DNA of 64,000 nucleotides from Roseivirga thermotolerans (GCF_014653175.1 NZ_BNAG01000001.1:992001-1056000), one strand, 5' to 3'. Shown: positions 8,163 to 18,105, counted from the stretch's first letter. Notes: generated by a model not told the origin, from the letters alone. Program-made: numbers and translations.

Positions 8163-9671
8163 TTATAGCACAAAGAAAATAAGCCAGATAACCACAAAGA
8201 TGGGGATGAGTATGGGAACGGAATACCGCAGAATATAGCCAAAGAAAGAAGGCATATGAATACCCGTCTGCTCAGCAATAGATTTTACCATAAAGTTTGG
8301 CCCGTTGCCTATATAGGTCATTGCGCCAAAGAAAACGGCTCCAACAGCTATTGCTTTTAGGTTAATTACAGAGTCCGGATAAATGCCTCCGGCAGCATAG
8401 GCCTGCACATCGGTTATTACACTAATATCTCCACCCTGCGAGGCTAGAGCGGCTGCCAGAAAGTTCAAGTACGTAGGGGCGTTGTCCAGAAAGCCCGACA
8501 AAAAGCCTGTGCCCCAGTAGAGACTATTGGCTCCAATAAGGGCTGCACCAGATTCTGACTGTGCAAACTCTGAAACAAGAGCCAGAGCAGGCATCATTGT
8601 ACCAAAAATGCCTATGAAAATGAATGCAACTTCTCTTATTGGCTCAAAATTAAACTCGTTTCCATCAATGGCCTTCTTATCCGCAAATTTGTAGGAGAAG
8701 AAACCAACGGAGAACATAATAAGCTCTCGGAGGAAAGAGAACTTTTGGCCGTCATAAACAATGGCAGGAACACCATCAATTACGTTTGGATCCAGAAATA
8801 CGGAGGCAATTACTATGGCAAGCCAAATGAAGTTCTTACCTCCCACTATACTGGTCTTTCCACTAAACTCTACATCTTCGTCCAGCTCAAGGTCGGTGTT
8901 GCGCTTATCGAACAAATAGAATATTACCGCCAGAATGGCCAGGGCTGCGGCCCATGGTAGCAGGTTGTGTTCTACAGTCCACATGAAAGGAACCCCTTTC
9001 AGGAACCCAAGAAACAGTGGAGGGTCTCCAATGGGTGTTAGCGCTCCACCAATATTACTTACTATAAAAATGAAGAAGATGATATGGTAAGGTCTTATGC
9101 GTCCCTGATTCAACCGAATGAAAGGTCTTATAAGAAGCATGGAAGCTCCTGTGGTTCCTATAAAGTTGGAGATAACGGCTCCAATTAGCAACAAAGCAAC
9201 ATTGGCCATGGGAGTAGCCTGCTTGTCTACCTTAATCATTATTCCGCCTGAGGCGATATACAAAGAAGACAGGAGGGCAATAAACTGAACATATTCAGCC
9301 AAAGCATGAACCGGTGCATGGGTGTTGTGCAGCCCAAATAAATAATATAAAACCACAATGGCAGCCAGACTTACGGCCACTATAGGATAGTTTTTGTGCC
9401 AGAAGTGCTCGTAAAAGAGCGGTCCGGTGGCAATCATACCCAGCAACAATACGAAAGGAATAACCGACCAGCCCGGAGGGGCTTCTTCATGATGTTCTTC
9501 GGAACCTATAGCATGTGCATCGGCCGATTCAATCGATTGGTCTCCATGGGAAGAATCTTGCAGGAGAACCACGCTTTCTTTGGGCGTATCACTATCTGCT
9601 CTTAACGAATGCGTAGGTACAAGAAGTCCCAGACAGATACTTAGTAAGATCAGATAGATAGTGTTTCTCAT
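8163..9671 (-). CDS. Sodium:proton antiporter of the NhaD/ArsB (ion transporter) superfamily
   Basis: 502 residues. The N-terminus is a cleavable-looking hydrophobic segment (residues 5-25) followed by a polar, His/Asp/Glu-rich stretch (about 26-65), then 11-12 membrane helices. Typical NhaD-like elements are SNFIGTTGASMLLIRPFI, SNIGGALTPIGDPPLFLGFLKG and SGFLDNAPTYLNFLAAAL, the two conserved re-entrant 'NIGG..T.IGDPP' and 'DNAPT' regions. The family exchanges Na+ (or Li+) for protons, fitting a marine habitat. Some relatives are labelled citrate transporters, so the substrate is inferred. It is a single gene; the acidic periplasmic N-terminus is a mild oddity. Confidence 0.86.
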   Translation of the reverse strand: MRNTIYLILLSICLGLLVPTHSLRADSDTPKESVVLLQDSSHGDQSIESADAHAIGSEEHHEEAPPGWSVIPFVLLLGMIATGPLFYEHFWHKNYPIVAVSLAAIVVLYYLFGLHNTHAPVHALAEYVQFIALLSSLYIASGGIMIKVDKQATPMANVALLLIGAVISNFIGTTGASMLLIRPFIRLNQGRIRPYHIIFFIFIVSNIGGALTPIGDPPLFLGFLKGVPFMWTVEHNLLPWAAALAILAVIFYLFDKRNTDLELDEDVEFSGKTSIVGGKNFIWLAIVIASVFLDPNVIDGVPAIVYDGQKFSFLRELIMFSVGFFSYKFADKKAIDGNEFNFEPIREVAFIFIGIFGTMMPALALVSEFAQSESGAALIGANSLYWGTGFLSGFLDNAPTYLNFLAAALASQGGDISVITDVQAYAAGGIYPDSVINLKAIAVGAVFFGAMTYIGNGPNFMVKSIAEQTGIHMPSFFGYILRYSVPILIPIFVVIWLIFFVL

Positions 9672-9799
9672 GAAAGTCAGTGTGAGCCGCTAAAATAATT
9701 TAGTTAGTCTAATATTCAAACCAGCGCAATGTGGCGGGTAAGATAATTCAGGAATTGATAATCCTTGTTATGAGCAGATGAAATAATTGCAAAGTCCAG

Positions 9800-10867
9800 T
9801 TAGAAACCAATTAAATCTCCGCCCAATACATCATTTCTTGCTCCCGTAACTGAGGCCAGACAGTTCGGCTGGCCCTCCACACGCAGAAGTCCCAGGTAGG
9901 CAAAAACCAAAGCCTCCTTAAACTCTATCACGGTTTTTTCCGGAATCACTATCTCGCAGTTGCTACAATATTGCTGAAGTGATTCAATGAAGTGGCGGTT
10001 GTAAGTGCCACCACCGGTTATCAATACACGTTTTTTGTCAAATTGATTCAATGCTGCTCCAATTTGTTCTACGGCATGAATTACACAAGTGGCCAGCTTG
10101 TCTTCTATGCGGACATCGGAGTGGTCCAGTTCAGGCTTCCAGAATGCCCTGTAATCTTCCAGTCCTAATGATTTTGGCCATGGCTTTTTAAGGTATTCTA
10201 TCTGGTTGAGCCTCTCCAACAAGCTGCTATTTACAGTGCCGGAGGCAGCCATTCTTCCGGCATAGTCAAACTCGTGACCCAATTGGCTCGCCAATTCGTT
10301 GAGCGCCATGTTAAAGGGGCATATATCATAAGCTATTCGCTGGCCCTGGTAATCGAAAGATATGTTGGCAATTCCTCCCAGGTTAAGAGCACTGTCGAAA
10401 TCTCCGAACAAATCCCTGTCGCCTATAGGTACGAGTGGAGCACCCTGCCCCCCGGCTTTTACATCGGCCTGCCTAAAGTTGTTGACAACGGGGAGGCCTG
10501 TAATGACCTGAATTTTTTGTGCCGACCCAATTTGCAGAGTAACCCCTTTATCCGGCTGATGAAAAATTGTGTGTCCATGAGAGGCCACAAAATCTACCGG
10601 TCCAACACCGTATTTAAACCGCTGTATTGCCATTGCCATAAACTCGCCCAACTGCCAGTCCAGACGTATGATCTGGTCAGATGAGTAGCTAATTGCATGT
10701 TTTAAAGCTTCTTTCAGCTCTTTGGAGTAAGGAACTGTTTGGGTTTTTTCAATGCTAAAGCTCCATGCACTTTCAGGATTTTCACGTTCAAAAGTGGCCA
10801 GAGCCATGTCCAGGCCATCCAAAGAAGTGCCAGACATTGTGCCAATAATGCGGTAGTAGTTTTTCAA
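9800..10867 (-). CDS. anmK: Anhydro-N-acetylmuramic acid kinase
   Basis: 355 residues of the ASKHA-fold kinase that opens and phosphorylates 1,6-anhydroMurNAc to MurNAc-6-phosphate in peptidoglycan recycling. Evidence: GTMSGTSLDGLDMALATF at the N-terminus (phosphate-1 loop with the catalytic Asp nearby), VDFVASHGHTIFHQP, NNFRQADVKAGGQGAPLVPIGD, LNLGGIANISF, YDICPFNMALN and VLITGGGTYNRHFIE. It stands as a single transcription unit on the minus strand. The start is the ATG at 10867. Confidence 0.95.
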   Translation of the reverse strand: MKNYYRIIGTMSGTSLDGLDMALATFERENPESAWSFSIEKTQTVPYSKELKEALKHAISYSSDQIIRLDWQLGEFMAMAIQRFKYGVGPVDFVASHGHTIFHQPDKGVTLQIGSAQKIQVITGLPVVNNFRQADVKAGGQGAPLVPIGDRDLFGDFDSALNLGGIANISFDYQGQRIAYDICPFNMALNELASQLGHEFDYAGRMAASGTVNSSLLERLNQIEYLKKPWPKSLGLEDYRAFWKPELDHSDVRIEDKLATCVIHAVEQIGAALNQFDKKRVLITGGGTYNRHFIESLQQYCSNCEIVIPEKTVIEFKEALVFAYLGLLRVEGQPNCLASVTGARNDVLGGDLIGF

Positions 10868-11060
10868 TAGGAATTTTGGTTGAGTCGGAAATTAAACCCC
10901 ATTAACGGTTTTTTTTTGAAAGTTGGTTCCCAAGGTAATTCGAGTGGTACGATTTTATGAAAAGCGGTGGTTGAGGAGGGGGTGAAATCGATTGCGCTTC
11001 TCAATTTTTGTTAAAAATGTTGGCAAAGAGGCTCTTATGTGGTCAGTGAATGGGAAAACA

Positions 11061-11091
11061 TTTGAATCTAATTGAAAAACCGACATCTTTG
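11061..11091 (+). promoter_or_regulatory. Promoter of the 11.1 kb outer-membrane protein gene
   Basis: TTTG (11061-11064), a 19-base spacer and CATCTTTG (11084-11091) match the Bacteroidota -33/-7 consensus TTTG ... TAnnTTTG with one mismatch. The ATG lies 18 bases beyond the -7 box. Confidence 0.5.
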
Positions 11092-11109
11092 TAACCCTCA
11101 AAATTGTGC

Positions 11110-12426
11110 ATGTTGGAATCTACTGTGATTAGGGGTGTAATATCAAAGGCCAGAAGCATATTGTTGGCCTCATTTGTTGGCTTATTTACCTGGCAATCTG
11201 CTGTGGCCCAGGTAGATCAGTCGAGCTATTCGGTCTTTGGTGTCGGAAGTCTCAACTGGTCGGGCTATGCCCACAATGCGGCCATGGGTGGTCTGGGTAT
11301 TAGTAACAACTCCAAGTTTTTCTTTAACGACCTGAACCCGGCTTTGCTGGGAACCAACGCTGAAGCGGTTTTTCAGCTTGGAACTGCTTTAGACTATAGA
11401 AGTATTACCAACGGGCAGAGCTCTTACAGCACCATGACCGGTGGGTTCAAAGATTTTGGCCTTAGCATGCCTCTTATTTATAATCGCTGGAACGTTGGCC
11501 TCTCCTTAAATCCATATTCAAGTGTGAGCTACGGCTTTGTACAGCAACAAAACGGTCCGGAGGGGGGAACAACCCTGGTAGATGTGTCGGGAGTTGGAGG
11601 TATCGATCAGATTAACCTTTCCTCTTCTGTGAGTTTGGGCAATTTCACTTTGGGCCTCAAGGCCACCTACTATTATGGTTCAATAAACAATGAAGATAGG
11701 TTTACCTTACAAAACGTAAACACCAACTTTGCCACCACTATAGTTAAGGAAAGAAGAAGCTTTAGCGAGTTAGCTCCTTCAGTAGGCTTACTTTACGACT
11801 TGCGCATTTCAGATAATTCGGGAATACATATCGGAGCTTACTACAATCCGGCAGTAGATATTAAACAAACCACACTCGTTACGTTCGAAAACGAGACCAA
11901 CAGCGGAAATCTGACCAGTTCGGATACATTGGTTTATGACAAAAACCTGAACAGAACTATTACCATTCCTGAGCGAATGGGTTTTGGTATCTCTTATGAG
12001 AAGTTCAGAAAACTAACTATCGGGCTCGATGTGCAGCTTCAGGATTGGAATGATTATCGGAATCGTGACGGATTGGCAGAGTCTTATTATGGCAAATCTA
12101 TGCGAGTGGCATTTGGTGGAGAATTCATTCCAAACTTCGATCAGCCCTCAAAATTACTGAATGTTTCCAGTTTTAGGTTTGGGTTCCATTATGAGAAAAC
12201 ACCGTTTCTTGTTAATAATGAGTCAGTTAACGATGTTGGTATAAATTTTGGAGTATCTTTGCCACTTACTTCTTTCTGGGGTTTGTCGCATGTTAACTTC
12301 GGTGCTACTCTTGGTCAGCGCGGAAATATATCAACGGTTGGACTCATAAGAGAGAATTATGTAACCTTGAACCTTGGTTTCTCCCTTCAGGATATTACCT
12401 GGTTCACGAAACAAAGATTTAACTAA
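11110..12426 (+). CDS. Outer-membrane beta-barrel protein (FadL/OmpP1-like)
   Basis: About 438 residues. The ATG at 11110 gives a good signal peptide (basic n-region, then ILLASFVGLFTWQSAVAQ); a TTG two codons upstream is less likely. The mature protein has the alternating aromatic/hydrophobic strands of an outer-membrane barrel. Features include SSYSVFGVGSLNWSGYAHNAAMGG at the N-terminus, as in Bacteroidota OmpP1/FadL-like proteins, and a terminal strand ending in F-T-K-Q-R-F-N. Substrate unknown. Together with the TPR protein, lptC, CNNM protein and PpiD-like protein it forms a gene order I know from other Bacteroidota, linking it to envelope assembly. Confidence 0.85.
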   Translation: MLESTVIRGVISKARSILLASFVGLFTWQSAVAQVDQSSYSVFGVGSLNWSGYAHNAAMGGLGISNNSKFFFNDLNPALLGTNAEAVFQLGTALDYRSITNGQSSYSTMTGGFKDFGLSMPLIYNRWNVGLSLNPYSSVSYGFVQQQNGPEGGTTLVDVSGVGGIDQINLSSSVSLGNFTLGLKATYYYGSINNEDRFTLQNVNTNFATTIVKERRSFSELAPSVGLLYDLRISDNSGIHIGAYYNPAVDIKQTTLVTFENETNSGNLTSSDTLVYDKNLNRTITIPERMGFGISYEKFRKLTIGLDVQLQDWNDYRNRDGLAESYYGKSMRVAFGGEFIPNFDQPSKLLNVSSFRFGFHYEKTPFLVNNESVNDVGINFGVSLPLTSFWGLSHVNFGATLGQRGNISTVGLIRENYVTLNLGFSLQDITWFTKQRFN

Positions 12427-12439
12427 AACTACTGATATT

Positions 12440-13765
12440 ATGAGATTAAAAGCTCTAATAATTTTCGCTGTGATAGCGCTATCCACATCAGTAAGCGCTC
12501 AATTTAACTGGCCTGAGGATCCGGCACAAAGATCTGAAGCTCAAACGCTTTGGACGCTGTTTGATGATAACTACCGTCAGGGGAGTTATGATGCCGCCAA
12601 GCCACACCTCGAAAAACTTCTCGAAAAATTCCCTAAGCTGAGTACCTCTCTTTATATAAATGGTATTAAAGTTTGGGACGAGACTTTTGAGAATTCGAAG
12701 GATGAGGCTGTAAAAGCAAAGGCAGCTGAAAAGGTGATGAAGTTGTACGACATGCGATTTGCCAACTTCGATGGTCAGGAGAAAGAAGTAATTGACCGCA
12801 AGGCTATCGATGCATTTAAGTATTACTACAGAGATGCACAGAAAACTCAAATGCTCCTTGATGTGTTTAAAAGAGCCTATGAGCTCAAAGGAGTAGATGC
12901 TTTCTATCCGCTAGGCCGCTACTACATGCAGTTGGCAGTGTTGGCCTTTGCCAGAGACAATGTGCAGATTAGCAAAGAAGAGATTCTCTCTATCTACGAT
13001 CAGTGTACTAAGCATATCGATCATGAGATTGCCCAGGCCAAAGCTTCTAATAAAAGCCCTAAACGCTACGAGCAAATAAAGGCTTTTATAGACGAGAAGT
13101 TGGCAGACATGAAGTTGATTGACTGTGATTTTATAGTGAATAAGCTTGTGCCTGAATTTAAAGCCAATCCTAACGATGCCGAGTTGGCCAACAAAATATT
13201 CGTGTTTGCCTATGATGGTGGATGTACCGATACAGAGTGGTTTGTACAGGCTGCAGAGTCTTACTTTGCCAACAGCCCTCAGTATGGAGTAGGTTATTTG
13301 TTAGGGGTTAAGTTTGGAGCAGAAAAGGAGTACGAAAAGTCTAAGGAGTACTTTAAAAAAGCGGCCGAGCTTACAGAAGACAATACAGATAAAGGTAAGG
13401 CGCTTAAACAAGTAGCAGCTACAGAACGCATTAATGGCAACTATGTAGAGGCCAGAAAATATGCTTTGGAAGCAGCAGAGGTAGATCCTACCCTCAAGCC
13501 TGAAATGATGGAGCTGATTGGTGACATGGTGATGGCCAGCACTCAGTGTGATAAAAAGGTTAGCCAGGTAGAAGACCGAGCCAGATACATTGCCGCTTAT
13601 GATTACTATGCCGCGGCAGGCAATGCTACCAAAATGGCACAAGCCAAAGCGCAATTCCCAACTATTTCGGACATCTTTACCGAGAATAAAAAAGAAGGAG
13701 ATTCTATGACTGTTGGGTGCTGGATTCAGAAAACTGTGAAACTACAGAGAAGACCAGACCAATAG
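12440..13765 (+). CDS. Secreted tetratricopeptide-repeat protein
   Basis: 441 residues from the ATG at 12440, which begins a signal peptide (LKALIIFAVIALSTSVSAQ); the frame is open further upstream into the previous gene but without a plausible start. The mature protein is helical with TPR-like pairs: the N-terminal YRQGSYDAAKPHLEKLLEKFP unit, then GYLLGVKFGAEKEYEKSKEYFKKAAELTEDN and NGNYVEARKYALEAAEVDPT. TPR domains scaffold protein contacts, so a periplasmic assembly role beside the barrel protein is plausible but inferred. It starts 13 bases after the barrel gene and ends before a strong terminator. Confidence 0.85.
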   Translation: MRLKALIIFAVIALSTSVSAQFNWPEDPAQRSEAQTLWTLFDDNYRQGSYDAAKPHLEKLLEKFPKLSTSLYINGIKVWDETFENSKDEAVKAKAAEKVMKLYDMRFANFDGQEKEVIDRKAIDAFKYYYRDAQKTQMLLDVFKRAYELKGVDAFYPLGRYYMQLAVLAFARDNVQISKEEILSIYDQCTKHIDHEIAQAKASNKSPKRYEQIKAFIDEKLADMKLIDCDFIVNKLVPEFKANPNDAELANKIFVFAYDGGCTDTEWFVQAAESYFANSPQYGVGYLLGVKFGAEKEYEKSKEYFKKAAELTEDNTDKGKALKQVAATERINGNYVEARKYALEAAEVDPTLKPEMMELIGDMVMASTQCDKKVSQVEDRARYIAAYDYYAAAGNATKMAQAKAQFPTISDIFTENKKEGDSMTVGCWIQKTVKLQRRPDQ

Positions 13766-13783
13766 TAAAATATTAAACCTACT

Positions 13784-13817
13784 AAAACGGTCTTTTTCTA
13801 TTGGAGAAGACCGTTTT
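13784..13817 (+). terminator. Rho-independent terminator after the TPR gene
   Basis: AAAACGGTCTT (13784-13794) pairs with AAGACCGTTTT (13807-13817). It ends in T-rich sequence only five bases before the lptC start, so lptC probably depends on partial read-through or its own promoter. Confidence 0.7.
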
Positions 13818-13822
13818 TATTT

Positions 13823-14368
13823 ATGATAACAAAAGCTCACATACCAGCAATCTTCTTATTACTTCTGTGTGTTTCGGCTTGTACTGCCGACCAGAAAAAA
13901 CTGTCCGAAATGGAGGTCTATGATGGACCTATGTTCGAGTCGGAAGATGTATTCATTCAGTTTTCTGACTCTACCGTGGTAAAAGTGGTAATAACCGGCA
14001 AGAAGCAATTGCAGCATCAAAACGGAGATATAGAATTCCCTGAAGGAATAAAGGTTACCTTTTATGACAAAACCGGAAATCAAACATCTGAGCTTACGGC
14101 CGACAGAGGCTACAAAGAAAACAACAGTAATATATATAGGGCCAATGGCGATGTTTTTGTCAATAACTTGCAGCAAAAACAAACTTTAAGAACGGAGGAG
14201 CTGTTTTGGAATCCGGAGACCGAAAAGATTTTTACCGAAAAATTCGTGATTGTGGAGACTGAAACGGAGGTGATTCAGGCCGAGGGTATGACCGCCCCAC
14301 AAGATTTTTCCTCATATGAGTTTGTAAACCCCAGAGATGGTAAAATTATAATCGAAGAGAAGTTTTGA
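13823..14368 (+). CDS. lptC: LPS export ABC transporter periplasmic protein LptC
   Basis: 181 residues. The N-terminus is lipoprotein-like ([10 protein letters not shown], Cys20), as in Bacteroidota LptC, instead of the single membrane anchor of the enterobacterial protein. The body shows the beta-jellyroll pattern of LptC/OstA domains: [41 protein letters not shown] and [16 protein letters not shown], followed by [21 protein letters not shown]. LptC bridges LptB2FG to LptA and carries lipopolysaccharide across the periplasm. The next gene starts in its stop codon. Confidence 0.85.
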   Translation: MITKAHIPAIFLLLLCVSACTADQKKLSEMEVYDGPMFESEDVFIQFSDSTVVKVVITGKKQLQHQNGDIEFPEGIKVTFYDKTGNQTSELTADRGYKENNSNIYRANGDVFVNNLQQKQTLRTEELFWNPETEKIFTEKFVIVETETEVIQAEGMTAPQDFSSYEFVNPRDGKIIIEEKF

Positions 14369-14583
14369 AGAATTTAGGAGATACTATTCTTTTTTCGTTG
14401 AGCGTGGTGTTGTTTGTTATAGGAGTTCACCAAACCATGACTTTCGGCATGGCTGCTTCCTACTTCATTTTCATGCTATCATTGGGTTTGTTATTTTTAG
14501 TGAGGTATAGGAGAGCCAAAAGAAAAGAAAACGAAAAACAACAAACTACTCCTTCAACCAAAAAGAAAAAGCCCCGAGCATAA
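14365..14583 (+). CDS. Small two-helix membrane protein between lptC and the CNNM gene
   Basis: 72 residues from a TTG at 14365 that overlaps the lptC stop (TTGA). Two hydrophobic helices (about 6-24 and 30-47) are followed by a strongly basic Lys/Arg-rich tail. No family recognised. The unusual start is favoured because an internal ATG would remove the first helix, and because the overlap with both neighbours (four bases upstream, one base downstream, TAATG) is typical of translational coupling. Probably an accessory of the envelope operon; function unknown. Confidence 0.65.
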   Translation: MKNLGDTILFSLSVVLFVIGVHQTMTFGMAASYFIFMLSLGLLFLVRYRRAKRKENEKQQTTPSTKKKKPRA

Positions 14584-15866
14584 TGGATACTTACCAACTG
14601 ACCATGATTTTGGTCTGTCTTATTTTTTCAGCATTCTTCTCCGGAACAGAGATCGCTTTTGTAAGTGCCAGCAAGCTACAAATTGAGCTACAAAATCAGC
14701 AGGGCAAGTTGGCTGGTAGAATACTCTCTTTCTTTACACAGAAGCCTTCAAGACTTATTAATACCGCTTTAGTAGGCAATACCATAGCTTTGGTTATTTA
14801 TGGGTTTTTTATGGCCAGCGTGCTGGAGCCTATTATTGCAGCGCAATTGCCCGATTCACTCAGTTCCGGTAGCCTGGTAATTGTGCTCCAGACCATTGCT
14901 TCTACCATCATTGTTTTATTTACTGCCGAGTTTACCCCCAAAAGTATTTTCTTGCTCAATCCCAACAACCTGCTCAACCTGTTGGCTGTGCCCATGTTGG
15001 TCATCTTTTTCATTATGTTTCCAGTGGTGTGGCTAATTGAGCAAATGTCTAAGTTCATCATCATATTTGTACTAAGACAGCCCTACTCGGAAGATCGGCA
15101 GGTGTTTGGTCTTACGGACCTGAGTAATTATATCAAGCAAAACACCCGAGACGATATTAAGAAGACCAAGGTTGAACTCGATACTAAAATCTTTAACAAC
15201 GCCCTGGAGTTTAAGACGGTACGCGTGAGAGAGTGCATGATTCCACGCACAGAAATTTCGGCTATAGACATTGCCGATTCGGTAGAAGAGCTCAAAGAAG
15301 TTTTTATTGAAAGTGGCCATACCAAGATACTCGTCTATCGAGAAAGCATTGACGATGTGATAGGCTATTGTCATGTGCTGGATCTCTTCAAAAAACCAAA
15401 AGACATTGAGAGCATGCTCACCCCCATCATCATTGTGCCTGAAACTATGTTGGCCAATGAGCTGATGATACAGTTTATTCAAGAGCGAAAAAGCCTGGCT
15501 TTGGTGGTCGATGAGTTTGGAGGCACCTCTGGAATTGTGAGTTTGGAAGATGTGATTGAAGAAATATTTGGGGAGATTCAGGACGAACACGATGAAGATG
15601 AAGACTGGGTGGAGCAGCGCATCGATGAAAACAAATATATACTGAGCGCCCGTCACGAAATTGACTACCTGAACGAGAAGTTTAAGTGGGACATCCCTGA
15701 GGGAGACTATGATACCCTGGGAGGCTTTATTCTGTCCATTACAGAGAGTATTCCCGAGGTTCACGACATTATCCGGTTCGGCCGATTTGAGATAAAGATT
15801 GTCTCAATGGAAGATGCGCGTATAGACAACGTTTTGTTTATCCGTCATTTAGACGAAGAAGACTGA
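14583..15866 (+). CDS. CNNM/CBS-domain membrane protein (hemolysin family, CorC-like)
   Basis: 427 residues in the classic order. A CNNM transmembrane domain (DUF21) occupies residues 1-190, with SAFFSGTEIAFVSASKLQIELQ and NTIALVIYGFF. A CBS pair follows (about 205-330), with VRECMIPRTEISAID, KILVYRESIDDVIGYCHVLDLF and ALVVDEFGGTSGIVSLEDVIEEIFGEI. The C-terminal CorC_HlyC domain ends in LFIRHLDEED. The family handles Mg2+/Co2+ or acts in envelope functions; 'hemolysin' is historical. It begins in the stop of the small membrane gene, in the lptC operon. Confidence 0.92.
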   Translation: MDTYQLTMILVCLIFSAFFSGTEIAFVSASKLQIELQNQQGKLAGRILSFFTQKPSRLINTALVGNTIALVIYGFFMASVLEPIIAAQLPDSLSSGSLVIVLQTIASTIIVLFTAEFTPKSIFLLNPNNLLNLLAVPMLVIFFIMFPVVWLIEQMSKFIIIFVLRQPYSEDRQVFGLTDLSNYIKQNTRDDIKKTKVELDTKIFNNALEFKTVRVRECMIPRTEISAIDIADSVEELKEVFIESGHTKILVYRESIDDVIGYCHVLDLFKKPKDIESMLTPIIIVPETMLANELMIQFIQERKSLALVVDEFGGTSGIVSLEDVIEEIFGEIQDEHDEDEDWVEQRIDENKYILSARHEIDYLNEKFKWDIPEGDYDTLGGFILSITESIPEVHDIIRFGRFEIKIVSMEDARIDNVLFIRHLDEED

Positions 15867-15894
15867 TTCTTAGGGTGTTTTAGCCCATTTTTCC

Positions 15895-15926
15895 TTTGAC
15901 TTTCGGGCATAATTCAATTATGTTTG
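15895..15926 (+). promoter_or_regulatory. Promoter of the PpiD-like gene
   Basis: TTTG (15895-15898), a 20-base spacer and TATGTTTG (15919-15926) match the Bacteroidota -33/-7 pattern almost exactly. The ATG at 15948 is 21 bases past the -7 box, followed by an A/T-rich leader typical of the phylum. Confidence 0.65.
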
Positions 15927-15947
15927 CGCCTATTTAAATTTTAACTG

Positions 15948-18050
15948 ATGGCAATAATCAATACGCTTCGCGAGAAGATGGGACGACTACTGGTAGTCGT
16001 AGTGGGAATTTCGATTTTAGCTTTTGTATTAACGGATTTAGCAAGTAATCAAAATCTTTTTGGAGGAGCCCGCATCGTTGGTGAAATTGATGGGGAAGAA
16101 ATTACCCAGGAAGAGTTCTCCGCTATGGTAGAGAACGCCTTGCGTAGTTCGGGCTATCCTACCGGTAACCCTCAGTTGACTCAATACATGAGAGACCAGG
16201 TTTGGCAAAACCTGATTGCTCAAACAGGATATGCCAACAAACTGGAAGAATTGGGGCTGGAAATTGGAACCAACGAACGAGTGGACATGGTGCAGGGAAA
16301 TAACCTTTCGCCAACCATGCAGCAGTTCTTCAATCAGGTTTTGGGTAGCACCGATGTAAATTCTATCAAAGACTTTTTAGGCAATATCAATATGTATGGC
16401 CCGGAGGCTCAGTTTTATTTTGCCAATGCCGAGCAACAAGCCATTGCCAATCGTAGAGTAGAGAAGTTTCAGAACTTACTATTCAAAACACAATATGTAA
16501 CGCTGGCCGAAGCGCAGAGAGCCTACAGATCTCAGTTTGGTTTTGCTGAGGCAGACTATTTGAATGTACCATTCAGCAGTGTTTCTGACGATCAGATTGC
16601 AGCCGTAACCGACAGTGAAATCCGATCATATTTGAACGAACACGAAGAAGACTTTACGGTAGAAGAGTCGAGAGATGTGGAATACGTGTCCATTAGAGTT
16701 GTGCCTTCGGCTAAAGATTCAGCCATGTTCCAGGCTCAAATGCAAGAAATTAAGGCGGCTTTCGAAGATCCACAAACCAATGACTCTACCTATGCCATTA
16801 GCATGACAGAGCAAGGAATTGGCTTTACTACTTACGATCCAAGTGCATTGCCAATCGCTGTGGCCAACAACCTTGGAGCTTTAAACAAAGGAGATGTTAT
16901 TGGCCCGGAACTTCAGAATGGTATTTACTCAATACACAAAGTATCTGACATTGTACCGACAAACGACCAGTTTGCAAGAGCAAGCCAGATTGTGTTCTAT
17001 CTGCAGGGTAAAACACCATCAGAACAGTCTAACGTAAGACAAACCGCCAGAGAAGTATTGAGAAGAGTAAACTCAGGGGAGTCGTTTGAGCAACTTGCCA
17101 GAGAATATAGCGATGGCCCCTTTAGCACCAGCGGTGGAGACATTGGCTGGATTAAAAAAGGGGATTCAAGAATTGCCGATATCGAGAGCAATATATTTGG
17201 TGCCAGAAGAACAGGCGTAATCAACCAGCTGATTGAGAAAAACAATAAGATATACATTGTTAATGTAACGCAAACGCCTATTAGCAATCGCTATAAAGTG
17301 GCTACCGTCATAGTAGAAATGGTGCCAACGTATGAAACCAACAATGCAGCCTATCAGCGAATAGGAGAAATTTTGGCCAATGCCGACAATGCAGAAGAGT
17401 TGAGAGAGTATGCAGCCAACAATGGCTTATCTGTATTCCAGGGATCTAAAATTGGCAAAAATGCTACTTCAATTGGTCAGCTTACCAACGCTCGCAATAT
17501 TGTAACCTGGCTTTATGGCGAAGCTTCAATGGGCGACATAAAAGATTTTGAGCTAGACAACGAGTATGTTGTGGCAGCCTACACCGGTAAAACTGAAGAA
17601 GGAGTGCAAGCTCTTGAGGCGGTTAGAGGTCAAATTACTACAATACTTAAAAATAAGAAGAAGGCAGAGTTCATTAAGTCTAAACTGAATAGCCTTTCAG
17701 GTAGTGTAAGCGAAATGGCCACAGCCTATGGTCCGGAGGCACAGCTTTACGCCAAACAATCTATAAGACTAGAAGACATTTCGCTCGGCACTTTAGGAGC
17801 AGCTCCGGAGGCCATTGGTGCCCTGTTCGCGCTTCAGAATGCTGGTCAGAAAACAGCTCCTTACGTGGTAGAAGGACAAGGCGTGGTAGTGTTGGAACTA
17901 AAATCAAAATCTGAGGCTTCAGAGATTGGCGATTACACACAATATGAAAACGAACTGTTAAGGCAGGCCTTATTTAACCTGGAGCAAAATTTGCGAAGAG
18001 CCATTACCGAAAAACTAGAGGTAAAAGACGAACGATATAAGTTCTTCTAA
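15948..18050 (+). CDS. ppiD: Peptidyl-prolyl isomerase/chaperone, PpiD/SurA type
   Basis: 700 residues. A single N-terminal membrane anchor (about 11-31, GRLLVVVVGISILAFVLTDLAS) is followed by a SurA_N-like chaperone region opening with GEIDGEEITQEEFSAMVE. A parvulin PPIase domain lies near residues 340-440 (ARASQIVFYLQGKTP... SFEQLAREYSDGPFSTSGGDIGWIKKG). A long C-terminal region contains a second, degenerate parvulin-like part (EAVRGQITTILKNKKKAEFI). PpiD assists newly exported proteins at the periplasmic side of the Sec channel. Gene order (lptC, CNNM, ppiD) supports an envelope role. A strong terminator follows. Confidence 0.92.
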   Translation: MAIINTLREKMGRLLVVVVGISILAFVLTDLASNQNLFGGARIVGEIDGEEITQEEFSAMVENALRSSGYPTGNPQLTQYMRDQVWQNLIAQTGYANKLEELGLEIGTNERVDMVQGNNLSPTMQQFFNQVLGSTDVNSIKDFLGNINMYGPEAQFYFANAEQQAIANRRVEKFQNLLFKTQYVTLAEAQRAYRSQFGFAEADYLNVPFSSVSDDQIAAVTDSEIRSYLNEHEEDFTVEESRDVEYVSIRVVPSAKDSAMFQAQMQEIKAAFEDPQTNDSTYAISMTEQGIGFTTYDPSALPIAVANNLGALNKGDVIGPELQNGIYSIHKVSDIVPTNDQFARASQIVFYLQGKTPSEQSNVRQTAREVLRRVNSGESFEQLAREYSDGPFSTSGGDIGWIKKGDSRIADIESNIFGARRTGVINQLIEKNNKIYIVNVTQTPISNRYKVATVIVEMVPTYETNNAAYQRIGEILANADNAEELREYAANNGLSVFQGSKIGKNATSIGQLTNARNIVTWLYGEASMGDIKDFELDNEYVVAAYTGKTEEGVQALEAVRGQITTILKNKKKAEFIKSKLNSLSGSVSEMATAYGPEAQLYAKQSIRLEDISLGTLGAAPEAIGALFALQNAGQKTAPYVVEGQGVVVLELKSKSEASEIGDYTQYENELLRQALFNLEQNLRRAITEKLEVKDERYKFF

Positions 18051-18074
18051 GCTCGGAATCAAACGCTATGATAT

Positions 18075-18105
18075 AAAGAGGCTTTTTGAAAGAGCCTCTT
18101 TTTTT
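18075..18105 (+). terminator. Rho-independent terminator after ppiD
   Basis: AAAGAGGCT (18075-18083) pairs with AGCCTCTTT (18093-18101), followed by a T-run. It closes the envelope block. Confidence 0.8.

Noticed and set aside
15072-15764. A 230-codon minus-strand frame inside the CNNM gene
   Set aside because: It lies antisense to a complete, well-supported protein and resembles no family; a typical shadow frame.
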